DNA from: Actinophytocola sp036402745
Lineage (GTDB): Bacteria; Actinomycetota; Actinomycetes; Mycobacteriales; Pseudonocardiaceae
DNA: 64,000 nt
Assembly: GCF_036402745.1 (NCBI RefSeq)
Contig: NZ_DASWSJ010000124.1
Span: forward strand, 1-64,000
Direction: 5' to 3'
Below, piece after piece: positions 60,944-64,000 of the stretch. Position numbers and translations under genes: made by a program. Position 1 is the first letter of the stretch, and each line of letters starts with the position of its first letter. Under the pieces are notes generated by a model, which saw nothing but the letters and a program-made list of their open reading frames with translations, was not told the DNA's origin and did not search any database.

Positions 60944-61711
60944 CACCGCGAACATCGTGACCGACATCAGGAAGTCGCCGGCCTCGGCGCCGGCCGCCAC
61001 GTCGGTCAGGAACCGGTCGCGCTGCTCGTCGGTGATCGCGCCGCGGTCGCGGGCCATCCGGGTCAGCATGGTCATCAGCGGGCCGGTCGCCGCGGCGCGG
61101 TCCTGGACCAGGGCCTGCGAGCCGATGTCGTCGACCGCCAGGCCGGCCGCCGCGAGCTGGCCCGGCAGCAGCCGCCCGGCCAACGGGTTGGCGATGCCCG
61201 TGCGCATGGCCTTGCTGACCACGTCGACGACGTCCGGGTCGCCGGGATGCACGATGGCCGTCGCCCAGTCGGTGTCCGTCACCACCACGCGGCCGCCGGG
61301 CCGCAGCACGCGAGCGATCTCCCCGGCGGCCTTCCCCGGGTCGTGCAGGTGCTGGAACACCCGCTCGCACGACACCGCGTCGATGCTCGCGTCCGGGTAC
61401 GGCAGGGCGTAGGCGTCGCCGTCGACGAACGTGGCCGAGGAGCCCGCGGCCCGGCGTACGGCTTCCCCGCGCATCCCGGAGTTCGGCTCGATGCCGACCG
61501 CTTCCCCTTGCGGGCCAACGGCTTCCGCGAGTGCCTGGGTGTGCTCCCCCGTGCCGGAGCCGATGTCGAGGACCCGCTCGCCCGGCCGCAACGCCAGCGC
61601 GCCGAGCACCCAGCCGCGCAGCCGCAGGACGCCGGCCAGCCGCGCCTGCGTGTCCAGCGCACGAATCTGGAGGGCGAGATCGGCGGCGGAGAAGTCGTCG
61701 GGTGCGGGCAT
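60926..61711 (-). CDS. SAM-dependent methyltransferase (class I)
   Basis: 261 residues, ATG start. Rossmann SAM site: ERVLDIGSGTGEHTQALA, GIEPNSGMRGEA, GDAYALPYPDASIDAVSCERV, LRPGGRVVVTDTDW. The RALDTQARLAGVLRLR start is typical of a methyltransferase-11 subgroup acting on small molecules or lipids. Substrate unknown. Divergent from the DUF1707 gene over 41 bp; TATGGT ends 6 nt before its ATG. Confidence 0.9.
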   Translation of the reverse strand: MPAPDDFSAADLALQIRALDTQARLAGVLRLRGWVLGALALRPGERVLDIGSGTGEHTQALAEAVGPQGEAVGIEPNSGMRGEAVRRAAGSSATFVDGDAYALPYPDASIDAVSCERVFQHLHDPGKAAGEIARVLRPGGRVVVTDTDWATAIVHPGDPDVVDVVSKAMRTGIANPLAGRLLPGQLAAAGLAVDDIGSQALVQDRAAATGPLMTMLTRMARDRGAITDEQRDRFLTDVAAGAEAGDFLMSVTMFAVLAHRP

Positions 61712-61752
61712 GCCCGCACCATAGTCGTGCGCGTCACGCTAATCTCACGTTC

Positions 61753-62397
61753 GTGACCGACCTGCCTGCCGTGCCGGACCCGCGGGACATGCGGGTGTCC
61801 AACGACGATCGCGAACGTATCGCCCGAGTCCTGCACGACTCGATGGCCGAGGGGCGCCTCACCGTCACCGAGCTGGAGGAACGGCTCGACAAGGTCTACG
61901 CCGCCAAGACGTTCGGCGACCTGGAGCCGGTGACCCGCGACCTGCCGGTGGCCAACCAGGCCCGGGCCGTCGGGATGCCGCAGCCCGTCGCGTCGCCCAG
62001 CCACCGCATCGGCGGCCGGGGCACGTCCTCGAGCGCGGTCGCGATCATGTCCGGGACCGACCGCAAGGGCGTCTGGACCGTCCCGCCGACCTTCACGTCG
62101 ATCGCGGTGATGGGTGGCGTGGAGATCGACCTCACCGAAGCGCGGTTCGAGGACGCGGAGACCACGATCCAGGCGTTCGCGCTGATGGGCGGCATCGAGA
62201 TCTACGTCCCCGAGGACGTCACCGTCCAGGTCAACGGCTCCGGCTTCATGGGCGCGTTCGAGAACAGCGTGCGGGACCAGGCCCAGCCGCGGCCGGGCAC
62301 GCCGCTGGTCAAGATCACCGGGCTGGCCGTGATGGGTGGCGTGGAGGTCAAGCGCCGCAAGTCCACCCGGCAGAAGAGCAAGGAGATCGAGGAGTAG
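61753..62397 (+). CDS. DUF1707-domain protein with LiaF-like C-terminal domain
   Basis: 214 residues from the GTG at 61753; TAATCT ends 7 nt upstream (leaderless-type). DUF1707 at about 12-62 (MRVSNDDRERIARVLHDSM, LEERLDKVYAAKTFGDLEPV), then a beta-rich domain (FTSIAVMGGVEIDLTEARFED, FALMGGIEIYVPEDVTVQVNG, LAVMGGVEVKRRK) of the LiaF/cell-wall-active-antibiotic-response type. No membrane helix, unlike the other two DUF1707 proteins here. A role in envelope stress signalling is inference. Confidence 0.87.
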   Translation: MTDLPAVPDPRDMRVSNDDRERIARVLHDSMAEGRLTVTELEERLDKVYAAKTFGDLEPVTRDLPVANQARAVGMPQPVASPSHRIGGRGTSSSAVAIMSGTDRKGVWTVPPTFTSIAVMGGVEIDLTEARFEDAETTIQAFALMGGIEIYVPEDVTVQVNGSGFMGAFENSVRDQAQPRPGTPLVKITGLAVMGGVEVKRRKSTRQKSKEIEE

Positions 62398-62442
62398 CGC
62401 GGCGGCAACACCGGCGTCACGTGGCGGGCGATCATTGGATGA

Positions 62443-63372
62443 GTGCTGCGTTACCGGGTCATCCACGGTTACCGCAGGGCCTACCGGATGGTGGGCAGCG
62501 GGCCGGCGCTCCTGCTCGTACATGGCATCAGCGACCACTCGGGCACCTGGCTGCCGCTGCTGTCCTCCCTCGCCGAGCGCTACACGGTGATCGCGCCGGA
62601 CCTGCTCGGCCACGGCGCGTCGGACAAGCCCCGCGCCGACTACGCGGCGGCGGCCTACGCGTGTGGGCTGCGTGACCTGCTCGGGGTCCTCGACGTCGAG
62701 CGCGTGACGGTCGTCGGCCACTCGCTGGGCGGCGGCGTGGCGATGCAGTTCGCGTACCAGTTCCCCGAGCGCTGCGAGCGGCTGGTGCTGGTGAGCAGTG
62801 GTGGGATCGGCCGCGCGGTGCACCCGGTGCTGCGGCTGGCGTCCGCGCCCGGCGCGGGCCTGGCCATCCCGTTCCTGACGGCCGGCCCGCTCCGCGAGGT
62901 GGTGAGCCGCGTGCTGCCGTTCGTGCCGGGCCTGGACTTCGGACCGGACCTGGCCTACGCGATCGACCGGTACGCGGCCCTGTCCGAGCCGCACGCGCGG
63001 ACGGCGTTCCTGCGCACGCTGCGGTCGGTGGTGGACCTGCGCGGCCAGGTGGTGACGATGCTCGACCGGTGCTACCTGACCAGGGGCATCCCGACGCTGC
63101 TGGTGTGGGGTGGGCGCGACCGGATCGTCCCGGCGCGCCACGCCGGGATCGCGCACGCGGCGATGCCGGGCAGCCGCTTGGAGATCTTCGAGAAGGCGGG
63201 CCACTTCCCCCACCAGACCGAGCCCGACCGTTTCCTGGCCCTGCTGAACGACTTCGTGGACACGACGACACCGGCCGAGCACGACGCCGCCCACTGGCGC
63301 ACCCTGCTGCGGGCCGGCCGGACGGACGAGAATCCCGAGGTCTCCGCCACCACGGTCAGCTCGGGCTCCTGA
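62443..63372 (+). CDS. alpha/beta-fold hydrolase
   Basis: 309 residues, GTG start without a clear ribosome site. Seen: LLLVHGISDHSGTWLPLL (oxyanion region), PDLLGHGASDKP, nucleophile elbow VVGHSLGGGVAM, acid in LLVWGGRDRIVPA and catalytic His in KAGHFPHQTEPDRF. Cap domain at about 140-215. Could be an esterase, lipase or C-C hydrolase; substrate not predictable. The last 35 residues are a polar extension. Confidence 0.9.
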   Translation: MLRYRVIHGYRRAYRMVGSGPALLLVHGISDHSGTWLPLLSSLAERYTVIAPDLLGHGASDKPRADYAAAAYACGLRDLLGVLDVERVTVVGHSLGGGVAMQFAYQFPERCERLVLVSSGGIGRAVHPVLRLASAPGAGLAIPFLTAGPLREVVSRVLPFVPGLDFGPDLAYAIDRYAALSEPHARTAFLRTLRSVVDLRGQVVTMLDRCYLTRGIPTLLVWGGRDRIVPARHAGIAHAAMPGSRLEIFEKAGHFPHQTEPDRFLALLNDFVDTTTPAEHDAAHWRTLLRAGRTDENPEVSATTVSSGS

Positions 63373-63375
63373 CCC

Positions 63376-64000
63376 TCAGGCCACCTCGAGGTAGTCCAGC
63401 TCCGCCCATCGGGTGAGGTACCGCAGCCGGATCGTGTTGAACCCGGCGGCGAGGTTCACCTGGACCGGCACCTGGGTCCAGGTGTCCCACCCCCGGTTGG
63501 GGTAGTTGACCACCTGCGGCGCGGCGCCGTTGACCGTCAGCGTGTGCTGGGCGTCGCCGTAGCCGGCCGCGTATCCGATGTGGACGGTGTAGGCGCCGGC
63601 CACCGGGGCGAACACCGAGCTGTCCACCCAGCTGTCCGCGTAGTCGATGCCAGCCGCCACCGCGCCCTGCGACGCGCCCGCCGCGCCGGTGCGCACGACC
63701 GCGTGGTTCAGCGTGCCCCGCTCGGCCTCGTACCGGACCCGGCTGCCGCGCACGACCGGATAGTCGTCGGCCCAGCCGAGGCTCGCGGTGTACATCCCGC
63801 GGCCGCCGCCGGACAGGTGGCCGTGGAAGAAGATCTGGTTCCCGGCGACGTCCGCGCCACCCGGCCCGTTGACCGCGCCGTCCAGCGACGCGGTGGTCAG
63901 CAGCGGCCGGTACGCGCGGGTGTACGGGCCGGCCAGCGAGCCGGACACGGCGTAGCTCGTGTGGTAGTTGCCGGTGGTGTACACCCCGGCGGAGTAGAAC
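63376..64000 (-). CDS. C-terminal part of a GH43-like secreted glycosidase with CBM6/35-type domain (5' end outside window)
   Basis: The last about 208 codons are present; the frame is open to the window edge. The first 75 residues resemble the end of a five-bladed glycosidase (FYSAGVYTTGNYHTSYAVSG, GPYTRAYRPLL, GGADVAGNQIFFHGH, a last strand RGMYTASLGW). From about residue 80, a jelly-roll carbohydrate-binding domain follows (RYEAERGTLNHAVV, YADSWVDSSV, YTVHIGYAAGYG, WDTWTQVPVQVNLAAG, LDYLEV at the end). An extracellular arabinan/xylan-active enzyme is likely. The catalytic residues lie outside the window. Confidence 0.82.
   Translation of the reverse strand, partial: FYSAGVYTTGNYHTSYAVSGSLAGPYTRAYRPLLTTASLDGAVNGPGGADVAGNQIFFHGHLSGGGRGMYTASLGWADDYPVVRGSRVRYEAERGTLNHAVVRTGAAGASQGAVAAGIDYADSWVDSSVFAPVAGAYTVHIGYAAGYGDAQHTLTVNGAAPQVVNYPNRGWDTWTQVPVQVNLAAGFNTIRLRYLTRWAELDYLEVA

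Overview
The window is very GC-rich DNA with a strong G/C preference at third codon positions. The gene content is that of a filamentous or mycolate-related actinomycete, and I would place it in the Pseudonocardiaceae (Amycolatopsis-like). The evidence is acyl-CoA carboxylase genes with a small epsilon subunit, EspG/PPE-like/WXG100-type ESX proteins, LCP cell-wall ligases, a TIGR03089 protein, DUF1707 proteins, an LpdA-type flavoprotein and many GTG starts that look leaderless. The species call is inference. No rRNA, tRNA, CRISPR array, prophage or intact insertion sequence was seen.

Layout. 1-7.3 kb is an envelope polysaccharide region: a glycosyltransferase tail, a hypothetical gene, rmlD-rmlB (dTDP-rhamnose), two LCP ligases and a TIGR03089 gene. 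7.3-12.5 kb on the minus strand holds an acyl-CoA dehydrogenase, purK-purE, a GT87 mannosyltransferase and a degenerate GGDEF-like protein. 12.8-18.2 kb has an ECF sigma factor fused to its own zinc-finger and membrane extension, two GtrA proteins and a two-component system. 18.2-22.4 kb has hisN convergent with a type VII polymorphic-toxin cassette: YbaB-like protein, WXG100 protein, TNT-domain toxin and candidate immunity protein. 22.4-25.1 kb is a tightly packed cbiZ / GNAT / HMG-CoA lyase / PH-domain operon. 25.2-33.1 kb is the biotin carboxylase region: birA, accD, accE, an MFS exporter, maf and the biotinylated alpha subunit. 33.1-36.8 kb has two DUF1707 proteins and an orphan ESX substrate/PPE-like/EspG trio. 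37-41.2 kb is glycerol catabolism (glpD divergent from glpF-glpK). 41.2-45.8 kb has lpdA, a gamma-glutamylcyclotransferase, a repeat-dense noncoding stretch, small membrane proteins and an M20 amidohydrolase. 45.8-50.4 kb is the methylmalonyl-CoA mutase operon (mutA-mutB-meaB). 50.4-57.8 kb has a Ser/Thr kinase, purine and uracil salvage (PNP, upp), a phospho-sugar mutase, a flavodoxin-like protein, a MerR regulator, a Doc-like toxin-antitoxin pair and a PadR regulator. 57.8-64 kb has a large exported NHL-repeat protein, a methyltransferase, a third DUF1707 protein, a hydrolase and the end of a GH43/CBM-like secreted enzyme.

How the genes fit together. BirA biotinylates the alpha subunit, which works with AccD/AccE to carboxylate propionyl- or acetyl-CoA. 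Methylmalonyl-CoA made this way can be interconverted with succinyl-CoA by MutAB, protected by MeaB, so two ends of one pathway lie 15-20 kb apart. HMG-CoA lyase and the acyl-CoA dehydrogenase suggest leucine/fatty-acid catabolism. RmlBD, the LCP ligases, GtrA proteins and GT87 enzyme serve the envelope.

Most notable: the ESX-type TNT toxin-immunity cassette; a truncated MutA without its C-terminal domain; a sigma/anti-sigma fusion; a Doc-like protein without its catalytic histidine; and several uncatalogued DNA patterns. Those patterns are a 155-bp dispersed repeat whose two copies differ only by one-way transitions, a hairpin repeat shared by two convergent-gene junctions, paired 19-nt-phased TGTGGACAA boxes, a GTCCA-N3-TGGAC palindrome inside genes that forces rare codons, a 122-bp tandem intergenic repeat, and a repeat-rich leader ahead of a leaderless 29-codon ORF.
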